Of a stretch of 7,617 nt of DNA, positions 1-6,715 are shown piece by piece. The position numbers and the translations under genes were made by a program. The notes under the pieces are model-generated. The model worked only from the letters and a program-made list of their open reading frames with translations. It did no database searches and was not told the origin of the DNA. The stretch's first letter is position 1, and each line of letters begins with the position of its first letter. The stretch comes from JACMLD01 sp036500065 (GTDB taxonomy: Bacteria > Bacteroidota > Bacteroidia > Chitinophagales > Chitinophagaceae), in contig DASYCT010000314.1 in assembly GCA_036500065.1 (NCBI GenBank), forward strand, positions 1-7,617, in the 5' to 3' direction.

Positions 1-1720
1 CTCCCAGGTTGATGGAGCCCCATTTTTCAGCCCCCGGGTATTTTTGCGGGTCCATCATATAACCCAGTGGAACCTCCCATTTTTTGGCGCCCGTCAGCAT
101 ATCGATGGCTACCAGGGTGCCCCAGGGCGGGTTGAACTGCATGAGCGGCAGTCCTCCGACGATAGAAAACATATAGAAGCGTTTCAACACATAAGGGGTT
201 CCGATTTGCCGCCCCGTTTCCGCCCGCAGCAGTTCTTCATGACCCGAGGTTACATCTTTCACACTATCGCGTGGTATCAGTTTGATGATGGCCGGCAGCC
301 GGTTGATATTGGTGATTAAAATATTTTGTTGCGGGTCAAAGCACATGCCGCCCCAATGAATGCCGCCGACATTGCCCGGCGTCATCAGCGAACCCTGCAT
401 GCTGGGTGGAGTGAAAATGCCCTCGTTGGTATATTGAGCGATTTTTTGCGCAGCTTCTTCCTTATCCTTTGCGGTCGGTCCCCAGGCGTCGGCGGTGCTG
501 ATATGTTGTATACCCAGCGGGGCGGGTAGGATGGGAAAAGGCTGTGTAGGCCATGCCTGTTCGCCCGGAACGGTCGATGCAGGCACTTTTCGTTCTTCTA
601 TTGGGAAAAGCGGTTTGCCCGTCACCCGGTCCAGTATAAAAATATGTCCCATCTTGGTGCCCACGACTACAGCCGGGATCTTCTTCCCGTTTTTTGTGAT
701 GTCTATCAGCATCGGTTGTGCGGCAATGTCATAGTCCCAGAGATCGTGGTGCACTACCTGGAAATACCAAACCATTTTCCCGGTAGAGGCCCGGATGGCC
801 ACCAGGCAATTGCCATAGAGGTTTTGCCCCAGGCGTTCCCCTCCATAGTAATCGGTGCTGGGAGAAGAAGAGGGGATAAACACCAAATCGCGTTGCGCAT
901 CGCAGGAAATGATGCTCCATGCATTGGCGGCGCCGGCGGTATGCGCCTTTGGGCCCTGCCATGTTTTCCAGCCGGGGTCGGTGGAATCGCGTGGGATGGG
1001 GTCCCATACCCAGCGCAACTGGCCGGAAAGGGCGTCATAAGCCCTCACCGATCCGCGGCTTCCGGCAAATCGCTGGTTGTCTCCCAGCGATGAACCTACT
1101 ACCACGAGGTTGCCGATGATCGCCGGTGGCGACGTAACGCTGATATCGCTCCCGTAACCGTCTTTCAAATCCACTACACCGTCTTTCCCGAAGAAAGGAA
1201 CGGGAAGGCCGGTAGTGGCGTCCAGTGCAAACAGGCGGCCGTCAATCGTAGCCGAGAATATCCGTTTCGGACCGGCCGCACCGTTAGCATCCCCGGGGGC
1301 AGGCCATGCCGATACGCCGCGGGAGCTTATTTCTGAAAAATCGTTGTGGAGGTTTATTTTGGGGTCAAACAACCACTGTTGTTTGCCGGTAACGGCATCG
1401 ATGGCAAACACCCGGTTGCTGGGTGTACTGAAATACAGGGTATGCCCAATCATAAGCGGGGTGGCTTCAAAGGCCGCTTTGGAAAGCGCATCCGTGCCCG
1501 TGTAGGTTTGCAGTTCGCCCGTATGGAAGGTCCATGCTTCACGGAGCTGCGCCACGTTTTTATCGTTTACCTGTTTCAGGGGCGAATAGCGGCTGCCACC
1601 GGCATCACGTCCATAGGCCGGCCATTCGCCGGCAGCAACAGCATTGGGAGAAGATGGCTGCGCCTGCGCGGCAATAACCGTGGCGGCCAAAAGAAAAACG
1701 AGGAATAAGCTATGTTTCAT
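1..1720 (-). CDS. PQQ-dependent dehydrogenase, quinoprotein glucose dehydrogenase family (C-terminus cut by window edge)
   Basis: I translated this frame by hand: 573 codons are open from the ATG at 1720 to the window edge with no stop, so the C-terminus is missing. Residues 1-20 form a signal peptide (MKHS, hydrophobic core, cleavage near AQA|QP), so the enzyme is exported. The family signature WPAYGRD..SRYSPL begins at residue 33. Beta-propeller repeats of the type AxDxxTGxxxW recur around 106-116, 165-171, 227-237, 308-318, 362-369 and 538-548. HHDLWDYD (324-331) and the EER...PTQPFP stretch (375-396) closely resemble membrane glucose dehydrogenase (Gcd) and not the alcohol dehydrogenases, which carry a vicinal Cys-Cys. 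Known for the family: PQQ-linked oxidation of sugars or alcohols in the periplasm. Unusual points are the absence of the five-helix N-terminal anchor of E. coli Gcd and of any CxxCH haem motif in the visible part. The substrate cannot be read from sequence. Family assignment is firm; glucose specificity is not. Confidence 0.93.
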   Translation of the reverse strand, partial: MKHSLFLVFLLAATVIAAQAQPSSPNAVAAGEWPAYGRDAGGSRYSPLKQVNDKNVAQLREAWTFHTGELQTYTGTDALSKAAFEATPLMIGHTLYFSTPSNRVFAIDAVTGKQQWLFDPKINLHNDFSEISSRGVSAWPAPGDANGAAGPKRIFSATIDGRLFALDATTGLPVPFFGKDGVVDLKDGYGSDISVTSPPAIIGNLVVVGSSLGDNQRFAGSRGSVRAYDALSGQLRWVWDPIPRDSTDPGWKTWQGPKAHTAGAANAWSIISCDAQRDLVFIPSSSPSTDYYGGERLGQNLYGNCLVAIRASTGKMVWYFQVVHHDLWDYDIAAQPMLIDITKNGKKIPAVVVGTKMGHIFILDRVTGKPLFPIEERKVPASTVPGEQAWPTQPFPILPAPLGIQHISTADAWGPTAKDKEEAAQKIAQYTNEGIFTPPSMQGSLMTPGNVGGIHWGGMCFDPQQNILITNINRLPAIIKLIPRDSVKDVTSGHEELLRAETGRQIGTPYVLKRFYMFSIVGGLPLMQFNPPWGTLVAIDMLTGAKKWEVPLGYMMDPQKYPGAEKWGSINLG

Positions 1721-1757
1721 AATAAATTAAGGTTTCCGGTGTGAAGTACCGGGTATA

Positions 1758-1787
1758 AAAATATACTTCCTCGTTGCCGGTGGCAAA
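1758..1787 (-). promoter_or_regulatory. Candidate Bacteroidota-type promoter for the PQQ dehydrogenase
   Basis: Read on the minus strand, TTTG (1787-1784) is followed after 18 bases by TATATTTT (1765-1758). The latter matches the Bacteroidota -7 consensus TAnnTTTG at all but the last position. It lies about 40 bases before the ATG at 1720, in the intergenic gap after ggt, so the dehydrogenase could be transcribed on its own. The match is by eye only and the region is A+T-rich, so chance is possible. Confidence 0.4.
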
Positions 1788-1839
1788 GTTCTTTGACATG
1801 GGGACGATAAACGGGGATGAAAAGGAGTGGGGGGTGTAG

Positions 1840-3561
1840 TTAAAATCCTTCCGCGGTATCTTCCCCGCGTTTATCGCCTGCGGCGTCGATGGTTGCCTTT
1901 CCGCCCGCACTGTACTCAATGCGGATCACTTCCGTGCGCCCGATGGAGCCGCGGGTGTTGATCTTATATCCCATTGCTTTGAGCTGCGTGGTAACGGCGG
2001 CGGGGAAATCTCTTTCCACGTCCACCACGTCGGGTTGCCACTGGTGGTGGAACTTCGGCTGGTCGATGGCTTCTTCGGGACTCATGCCAAACTCCAGCAT
2101 GTCGACCAGGGTCTGGAACACCGAGGTAGGGATGGTGGTGCCGCCGGGCGTACCCAGTACGATAAAGGGTTTGTTGTTTTTCAGTACGATGGCCGGCGTC
2201 ATGCAGCTGAGCATGCGTTTGCCGGGAGCGATGGCGTTTGCGTCGCCGCCAAGGGCCCCGTACATATTGGGTACGCCGGGCTTTACACTGAAGTCATCCA
2301 TTTCATTGTTCAGCAAGAAACCTGCGCCGCCTACGACCGTTTTGCTTCCATATCCCCCGTTGAGGGTAGTGGTCACCGATACCGCGTTGCCGTCTTTATC
2401 GGTCACGCAGAGGTGCGTGGTCTCTTCGCTTTCAGGATTGATCTTCCCGGCCTGCGTATTCTCGCTGCTGCCCGCTTTATTGGGGTCGAAATCGCTGATA
2501 CGTTCTTTAATATAGCTGTCGCTGGTCAGTCTTTTGACCGGCACTTTTACAAAATCGGCATCGCCCATATACAACGCGCGGTCTGCATAGGCCCGGCGCT
2601 CCGCTTCGATCATCAGGTGGACGGCTGCCGCCGACTCAAAGCCCATACCGGCAATATCCCTTCCTTCTATCATCTTCATCGCCTGGGCAATGATGATACC
2701 CCCGCTGCTGGGCAGCGGCATGGTCTCAATCGTATATCCCTTGTAGGGGATAAGCATGGGCACCCGTTCTTTTGCCTGGTAGTTTTTGAGATCAGCCAGC
2801 GTCACAAGTCCCTTGCCGCGGCTCATTTCCGCTACCAGCAACCGGGCCGTTTCCCCTTCATAAAATCCTTTCTGCCCCAGGTCGCGTATGCGCTTCAGCG
2901 TGTTGGCGAGGTCTTTCTGTACGAGGGTATCACCGGCCTTCCACCGGCCGTTTTTTACAAAAGCCGGCTGCATGGTATTGTATTTTACAAACGCATCCCG
3001 GGTGCCGTTCAGGGAGGCTGCTTCGCTTTCGGTCAGCACAAAACCTTTTTCGGCCAGTTCGATAGCAGGTTCAATCAATGTCTTAAAGGGGAGACGGGCG
3101 TATTTGTGGCAAGCAAACAAACCGGCTACCGTGCCGGGAACGCCGGATGCCAGGTGTCCATATTGGCTGAGGTTCATTTGCGGGTTGCCGTTTTTATCAA
3201 GATACATGTCCCGGCTGGCTGCTGCGGGGGCCGTTTCGCGGTAGTCGAGCGTGATGCTTTTCCCGTTTTGTAAATGCGCTACCATAAATCCGCCGCCGCC
3301 GATATTGCCCGCTCCGGGATAGACCACGGCCAGTGCCAGTTGGGTGGCGATGGCTGCATCCACTGCGTTGCCCCCTTTCTTTAAAATGAGCAGTCCTACC
3401 TTGCTGGCCAGCGGATGGGCCGATACGACGGCCGCGTTGCTGCAGCTTACCTTTTTTTGAACTGTATAATGGTAGGCGTCGATACCGGGAGCGTCGGCCT
3501 GGGCCTTTGCCGCACCGGACACTGCAAGCAGGAGAAAGAGGTAAAATAGCTGGCGGGACAT
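1840..3561 (-). CDS. ggt: Gamma-glutamyltransferase (GGT), exported, self-processing
   Basis: A complete 573-residue protein, close to the roughly 580 residues of E. coli GGT. The enzyme transfers or hydrolyses the gamma-glutamyl group of glutathione and related peptides (EC 2.3.2.2 / 3.4.19.13) and acts in the periplasm or outside the cell. A signal peptide covers residues 1-20 (AKA|QA). Autocleavage is expected before Thr381 in the TTHLCV motif, giving a large subunit (about 21-380) and a small one (381-573). Aligned to E. coli with a constant offset of 10 in the small subunit, the key positions are Thr381 (nucleophile, Thr391), Thr399 (409), Asn401 (411), Asp423 (433), Ser452 (462) and Gly473-Gly474 (oxyanion hole, 483-484). 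Arg108 in DYRET matches Arg114. The lid loop PGVPNMYG is present, as in E. coli and unlike B. subtilis. One departure: the position of E. coli Ser463 is Cys453. The ATG lies 5 bases after the toxin stop, with no Shine-Dalgarno sequence and no promoter that I could see between them. Confidence 0.97.
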   Translation of the reverse strand: MSRQLFYLFLLLAVSGAAKAQADAPGIDAYHYTVQKKVSCSNAAVVSAHPLASKVGLLILKKGGNAVDAAIATQLALAVVYPGAGNIGGGGFMVAHLQNGKSITLDYRETAPAAASRDMYLDKNGNPQMNLSQYGHLASGVPGTVAGLFACHKYARLPFKTLIEPAIELAEKGFVLTESEAASLNGTRDAFVKYNTMQPAFVKNGRWKAGDTLVQKDLANTLKRIRDLGQKGFYEGETARLLVAEMSRGKGLVTLADLKNYQAKERVPMLIPYKGYTIETMPLPSSGGIIIAQAMKMIEGRDIAGMGFESAAAVHLMIEAERRAYADRALYMGDADFVKVPVKRLTSDSYIKERISDFDPNKAGSSENTQAGKINPESEETTHLCVTDKDGNAVSVTTTLNGGYGSKTVVGGAGFLLNNEMDDFSVKPGVPNMYGALGGDANAIAPGKRMLSCMTPAIVLKNNKPFIVLGTPGGTTIPTSVFQTLVDMLEFGMSPEEAIDQPKFHHQWQPDVVDVERDFPAAVTTQLKAMGYKINTRGSIGRTEVIRIEYSAGGKATIDAAGDKRGEDTAEGF

Positions 3562-3566
3562 ATTTT

Positions 3567-3878
3567 TTATGCTTTATACTTTTTCCGTGGATTCCGGGAA
3601 GTATGGAATATCGATACTATTCGTATGAGACTTCGCTTTTTGTTTAGCTTATAAATGAGTAGAAATGGGAAAATTTCAACCATAGTCTCTTTATACAATT
3701 TGTATCTATTGGGGTATTTTTCAGGAGACTTTTCAATTTCCCCGATGCGAAGGATGACTTCTTTAACAAACCTGTCGCCTAAACCACGCTGCCGGTCTTC
3801 ATACCATTCCCATGATTCTGCCATTTCTCTTTGTGCCCGGCTCGATAAAGTACTTGACCAGGCTACCTTATTTGCCAT
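3567..3878 (-). CDS. RelE/ParE superfamily toxin
   Basis: A 103-residue protein, the usual size for this superfamily. The pattern fits: an N-terminal strand (KVAWSSTLSSRAQ), a helical hairpin rich in Glu and Arg (ESWEWYEDRQRGLGDRFVKE, 21-40, then ILRIGEIEKSPEKYP), and C-terminal strands with FLLIYKL and IVSIFHTSRNPRK (72-100). RelE-like members cut mRNA on the ribosome and ParE-like members block gyrase; the sequence alone does not settle which applies. I chose the ATG at 3878, not an in-frame TTG at 3902. The ATG start gives a normal length and an 11-base overlap with the antitoxin gene, while the TTG would add eight unlike residues and a 35-base overlap. Its partner lies directly upstream. 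Local base composition is much more A+T-rich than in ggt or pbp1A, which suggests acquisition by transfer. Confidence 0.88.
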   Translation of the reverse strand: MANKVAWSSTLSSRAQREMAESWEWYEDRQRGLGDRFVKEVILRIGEIEKSPEKYPNRYKLYKETMVEIFPFLLIYKLNKKRSLIRIVSIFHTSRNPRKKYKA

Positions 3879-4125
3879 ACCGCTTTTTGCGCAATTTGTC
3901 AATTGAGGATTCCAATTGCTCTACAGTAAAGCCTTTATCTTTACCCGATTCCAAAGCTTCGTAGCGGGCGTCCAGTTCTTCAACAAAAGATTTATCCTTC
4001 CACCATTCAGCAGTTTCTTCAATTTCATTTTCCAACAGGTTATAAATAGCATTAAGCTTCTTATCATCAGCTATCCTGATGTAATCATACAATTTGTTGC
4101 GAATAAGACTGGTAGCGGCTGCCAT
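3868..4125 (-). CDS. Antitoxin of the RelE/ParE-type module
   Basis: An 85-residue acidic-then-basic, mostly helical protein that begins at the ATG at 4125 and ends inside the start of the toxin gene. The N-terminal half (RNKLYDYIRIADDKKLNAIY, then NLLENEIEE) looks like a helical dimerisation region. The C-terminal half (WWKDKSFVEELDARYEALES, then GKDKGFTVEQL) resembles the small addiction-module antitoxins common in Bacteroidota genomes, where the C-terminal tail wraps and inhibits the toxin. I see no clear helix-turn-helix or ribbon-helix-helix DNA-binding motif, so autoregulation is uncertain. Function is inferred from size, gene order, overlap with the toxin and general resemblance; no decisive catalytic or binding motif is visible. 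The coding sequence is A+T-rich, like the toxin. Confidence 0.8.
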   Translation of the reverse strand: MAAATSLIRNKLYDYIRIADDKKLNAIYNLLENEIEETAEWWKDKSFVEELDARYEALESGKDKGFTVEQLESSIDKLRKKRYGK

Positions 4126-4148
4126 AATAAATTATTAACCACAAGTTA

Positions 4149-4156
4149 CAAATAAA
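4149..4156 (-). promoter_or_regulatory. Possible -7 element of a promoter for the antitoxin-toxin pair
   Basis: Minus-strand TTTATTTG matches the Bacteroidota -7 consensus TAnnTTTG at five of the six defined positions and lies 24 bases before the antitoxin ATG. No well-spaced TTTG -33 box is evident upstream; the nearest TTG is about 15 bases away, which is short. The gap is so A+T-rich that chance matches are easy, so the call is weak. Confidence 0.25.
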
Positions 4157-4167
4157 ATAGAATAAAT

Positions 4168-4194
4168 AAAAGCAAGGATTAAAGCGTTGCTCTT
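4168..4194 (-). terminator. Weak candidate intrinsic terminator after pbp1A
   Basis: Seven bases past the pbp1A stop, the minus strand has AAGAGCAA, an 11-base loop, then TTGCTTTT. These arms pair over 8 base pairs, one of them G-T, and are followed by the T-rich tract ATTTATT. The stem is low in G+C, so termination is probably partial, and read-through into the toxin-antitoxin module is possible. Confidence 0.35.
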
Positions 4195-4200
4195 ACCCTG

Positions 4201-6612
4201 CTAATGCTTCCCTCCAAACAGCCTTCTAAAAAGTCCCCTTTTTTTTTCAGGTTGCGGCGGTTGTTTATCAGCCGGCTTTTCTTCGTCTTTTTTCGCCGGC
4301 TTGTTGGCTTCGTTTAGTATTTTCTTTTCTTCCGGCGAGAGCGATGATTCTACCGGCACATGCGCGGTATCTTTTTTGAAATCAAGATTGCCATAGGCGC
4401 TTGCATCGCCGTTGCCCTGGTCTTCACCTTCGGCGCCGGGCGATGGGGTCTTGCCGATAGGCTCAAAATCCATCATCGATTGATTGTTCATATTCTCCGG
4501 CTGGATAAAGCGGGCGTTGCGGTCAATGCCCAGTGTTTTATCGTCGTACACTTTCTGGAAGAAATATTCCCAGAGCGGTCGTGCCGCCTTGCCACCCTGG
4601 CCGAGCAAACCACCCAGGCGGATGAAATTATTATCGCAGCCAATCCAGGTGCCTGCCATCAATTGCGGTGTGTAGCCGAGGAACCAGGCATCGGTATTAT
4701 TGTTGGTAGTACCTGTTTTACCACCCATCTCCGCCGCGCCCAGTCGTGCGCGCAGGCCTCCCGCCGTTCCGTAATCCACCGGCCCCTGCATCATTCTTGC
4801 CATCGTATAGGCGGCCTGTTCGCTGATCACCTGTTTCATGCTGGTCTGGAAGGTTTGCAACACGTTGCCGTTTTTATCCTCGATGCGGGCAATATAAAAT
4901 GGTTTGGTGCTGATGCCACGGTTGGGGAACATCGTATAGCCCCACATCATTTCAAACATCGAAAGATCGCAGGCGCCCAGCGCCATCGAAGGGTAGGGGT
5001 CGACTTTTGTTTGTATGTTGACCTGCTTCAGGAAATTGGGAAACCGGTCGGGTCCCACCTGTTTCATGATGTAGGCCGCGGCGCAGTTGTACGAATGCGC
5101 CAGTGCGTCGGCCATCGTTACGACAGGTTCTCCCTCGCAGATGGCCCTTGCCGGCACCATACCAAAGCCGGGGAAATCCTGCGCGGTATTGTCAAGCTGT
5201 GTTTCCGGCGTAAGCCCCGCTTCTTCTATCGCTTCGCAATACAGGAAGGGTTTGATCGCAGATCCTACCTGCCGCTTGGTATCAATATTGACGTGATCAT
5301 ACTTGTAGGTCTTGAAGTCGATGCCCCCCACCCATGCTTTTACTTCACCGGTAATGGGGTCCATGACCATAAAAGAGGTCTCCAGCATCTGCCGGTTGTA
5401 CTTGATGGAATCGTAGGGCGTCATCACCGTATCTTTTTCCCGCTGCGCATTCCAGGCAAATACTTTCATGGCCGTGGGCACATGGAAAGATTTTTTGATA
5501 TCGGCTTCACTAACGCCATCGTCTTTCATGTTCTTCCACCGGTCGCTCACTTTCATGGCCGCCAGCAATACATTTTCATACCCATTCCAGACCTTGCCGC
5601 TTTTAACGCCCGGCTGGGCATTCAGCACTTTTTGAAGGGTCGGCATGTGTTTGGCCACGGCTTCCTCGGCATACAATTGCATACGCGGGTTGATGGTCGT
5701 ATATATCTTTAGTCCGTCGCGGTAAATATTGTAGGGCTTACCGGTCGCAGGGTTTTTATGGTCCTTGCACCATTCTTTCACATCCGACCGCAGTTCTTCG
5801 CGGAAATAAGGAGCCAGCCCTGTATTTTCATCCTGCTTGCGGTAATTGAGCTGGATGGGTTTCAGCTTTAGTTTGGCAGCATCTTCTTCGCTTAGGAAAC
5901 TGGCTTCCACCATACGGTTCAGCACGAGGTTGCGGCGTTCCAGTGAAGCCTTGGGATTTACCCGCGGGTTATATAAATAAGTGCCGTTCAGCATGCCTAC
6001 CAATACGGCGGCCTCATCTACATCCAGCCGGTCCGGTTCTTTCTGGAAAAAAGTAAGCGAAGCATTACGGATGCCGTATACGTTGTCGCTGTAAGGAACG
6101 GTATTGAGGTAGAGTGCGATGATTTCCTCTTTCGTAAAATTGCGTTCCAGCTTCACCGCTATGATCCATTCCTTTATTTTCTGCATACCCCGTACAAAAG
6201 GGTTTTTGGCCCGCTCACCGAAAAGGTTCAGCGCCAGTTGTTGGGTGATGGTCGAGGACCCTCTTTTCTTGCCGAGCACCAGGTAAAAAGGAATGGCCAG
6301 TGTGCCCTTGGCATCGATGCCGCTGTGGTCATAAAAATAATGGTCTTCCGTAGCCACGAGCGCATTGATCACATATTTTGAAATATCCCGGTATTTTACA
6401 TTGCTGCGATTGCCTTTATCGAGGTAGTACTTACCCATCAGCGTGCCATCGTTGGCATAGATTTCCGTGGCCTGCAGTATGGAAGGGTTTTCCAGCTCGG
6501 CCAGGGAAGGCATTTCCCCGAACACGCCATAATTGACGAGGAACAGGAACAGGACAAAAAGGGCAATACCGATACCGAATATCTTCCAGAAAATACGAAC
6601 GGAGTTTTTCAT
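4201..6612 (-). CDS. Penicillin-binding protein 1A: bifunctional peptidoglycan glycosyltransferase/transpeptidase
   Basis: A complete 803-residue class A PBP that polymerises lipid II and cross-links the stem peptides, anchored in the inner membrane with its catalytic domains in the periplasm. One membrane helix spans about residues 7-27. The glycosyltransferase (GT51) domain follows: catalytic Glu89 in EDHYFYDHSG, GSSTITQQ (118-125), the basic IKEW..AVKLER segment (146-157), LYLNTVPYSDNVYG (167-180) and EAAVLVGMLNG (200-210). A linker region lies at about 290-410. The transpeptidase domain has all three penicillin-binding motifs: Ser451-A-I-Lys454, SYN (507-509) and KTGT (632-635). The C-terminal tail from about 700 is low-complexity, rich in Pro, Lys and Glu, and ends in a basic RGLFRRLFGGKH. 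Glycosyltransferase motif 4 carries YS where proteobacterial enzymes have FG or LG, probably a lineage variant. The start fits the membrane segment immediately after it; there is no Shine-Dalgarno sequence. The gene follows the PorW/SprE-like gene after 103 bases. It corresponds to mrcA/ponA in other bacteria. Confidence 0.97.
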   Translation of the reverse strand: MKNSVRIFWKIFGIGIALFVLFLFLVNYGVFGEMPSLAELENPSILQATEIYANDGTLMGKYYLDKGNRSNVKYRDISKYVINALVATEDHYFYDHSGIDAKGTLAIPFYLVLGKKRGSSTITQQLALNLFGERAKNPFVRGMQKIKEWIIAVKLERNFTKEEIIALYLNTVPYSDNVYGIRNASLTFFQKEPDRLDVDEAAVLVGMLNGTYLYNPRVNPKASLERRNLVLNRMVEASFLSEEDAAKLKLKPIQLNYRKQDENTGLAPYFREELRSDVKEWCKDHKNPATGKPYNIYRDGLKIYTTINPRMQLYAEEAVAKHMPTLQKVLNAQPGVKSGKVWNGYENVLLAAMKVSDRWKNMKDDGVSEADIKKSFHVPTAMKVFAWNAQREKDTVMTPYDSIKYNRQMLETSFMVMDPITGEVKAWVGGIDFKTYKYDHVNIDTKRQVGSAIKPFLYCEAIEEAGLTPETQLDNTAQDFPGFGMVPARAICEGEPVVTMADALAHSYNCAAAYIMKQVGPDRFPNFLKQVNIQTKVDPYPSMALGACDLSMFEMMWGYTMFPNRGISTKPFYIARIEDKNGNVLQTFQTSMKQVISEQAAYTMARMMQGPVDYGTAGGLRARLGAAEMGGKTGTTNNNTDAWFLGYTPQLMAGTWIGCDNNFIRLGGLLGQGGKAARPLWEYFFQKVYDDKTLGIDRNARFIQPENMNNQSMMDFEPIGKTPSPGAEGEDQGNGDASAYGNLDFKKDTAHVPVESSLSPEEKKILNEANKPAKKDEEKPADKQPPQPEKKRGLFRRLFGGKH

Positions 6613-6653
6613 AATTGTAGAATGAATACAGGGATCTATACAAAAATCTTACC

Positions 6654-6684
6654 CGAAAATAGGAAATAAGGCACGGGACTGCAA
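6654..6684 (-). promoter_or_regulatory. Candidate Bacteroidota-type promoter for pbp1A
   Basis: On the minus strand, TTG (6684-6682, in ATTG) is followed after 20 bases by TATTTTCG (6661-6654), one mismatch from TAnnTTTG. It ends about 41 bases before the pbp1A ATG and lies in the 103-base gap after the PorW/SprE-like gene. I see no good hairpin after that gene's stop, so co-transcription from upstream is also possible. Confidence 0.4.
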
Positions 6685-6715
6685 TAAAAGAAAACTTAAT
6701 TATTATTTCCCCGGT

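Noticed and set aside
644..1093. 149-codon plus-strand frame
   Set aside because: It lies opposite the intact PQQ dehydrogenase frame, and the same goes for the other plus-strand frames in 44-1708.
1710..1919. 69-codon minus-strand frame bridging the end of ggt and the start of the PQQ gene
   Set aside because: It overlaps the ggt 3' end in another frame and runs over the next gene's ATG. The product has no recognisable features, and the gap reads better as a promoter region.
2035..3273. 412-codon open frame on the plus strand, antisense to ggt
   Set aside because: The minus-strand frame encodes a full GGT with conserved catalytic residues. The antisense translation has no recognisable domain and looks like a codon-bias shadow.
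3868..3902. TTG at 3902 as toxin start (111 residues)
   Set aside because: The first ATG at 3878 gives the normal length and a compact overlap. The extra residues merely re-read antitoxin codons.
4360..5712. 450-codon open frame on the plus strand, antisense to pbp1A
   Set aside because: It lies opposite a clearly functional PBP1A. Its product is rich in His, Arg and Cys with no family resemblance, which is typical of a reverse-complement shadow.
6431..6643. 70-codon minus-strand frame over the pbp1A start
   Set aside because: It is out of frame with pbp1A, whose N-terminus has a clear membrane segment and domain order.
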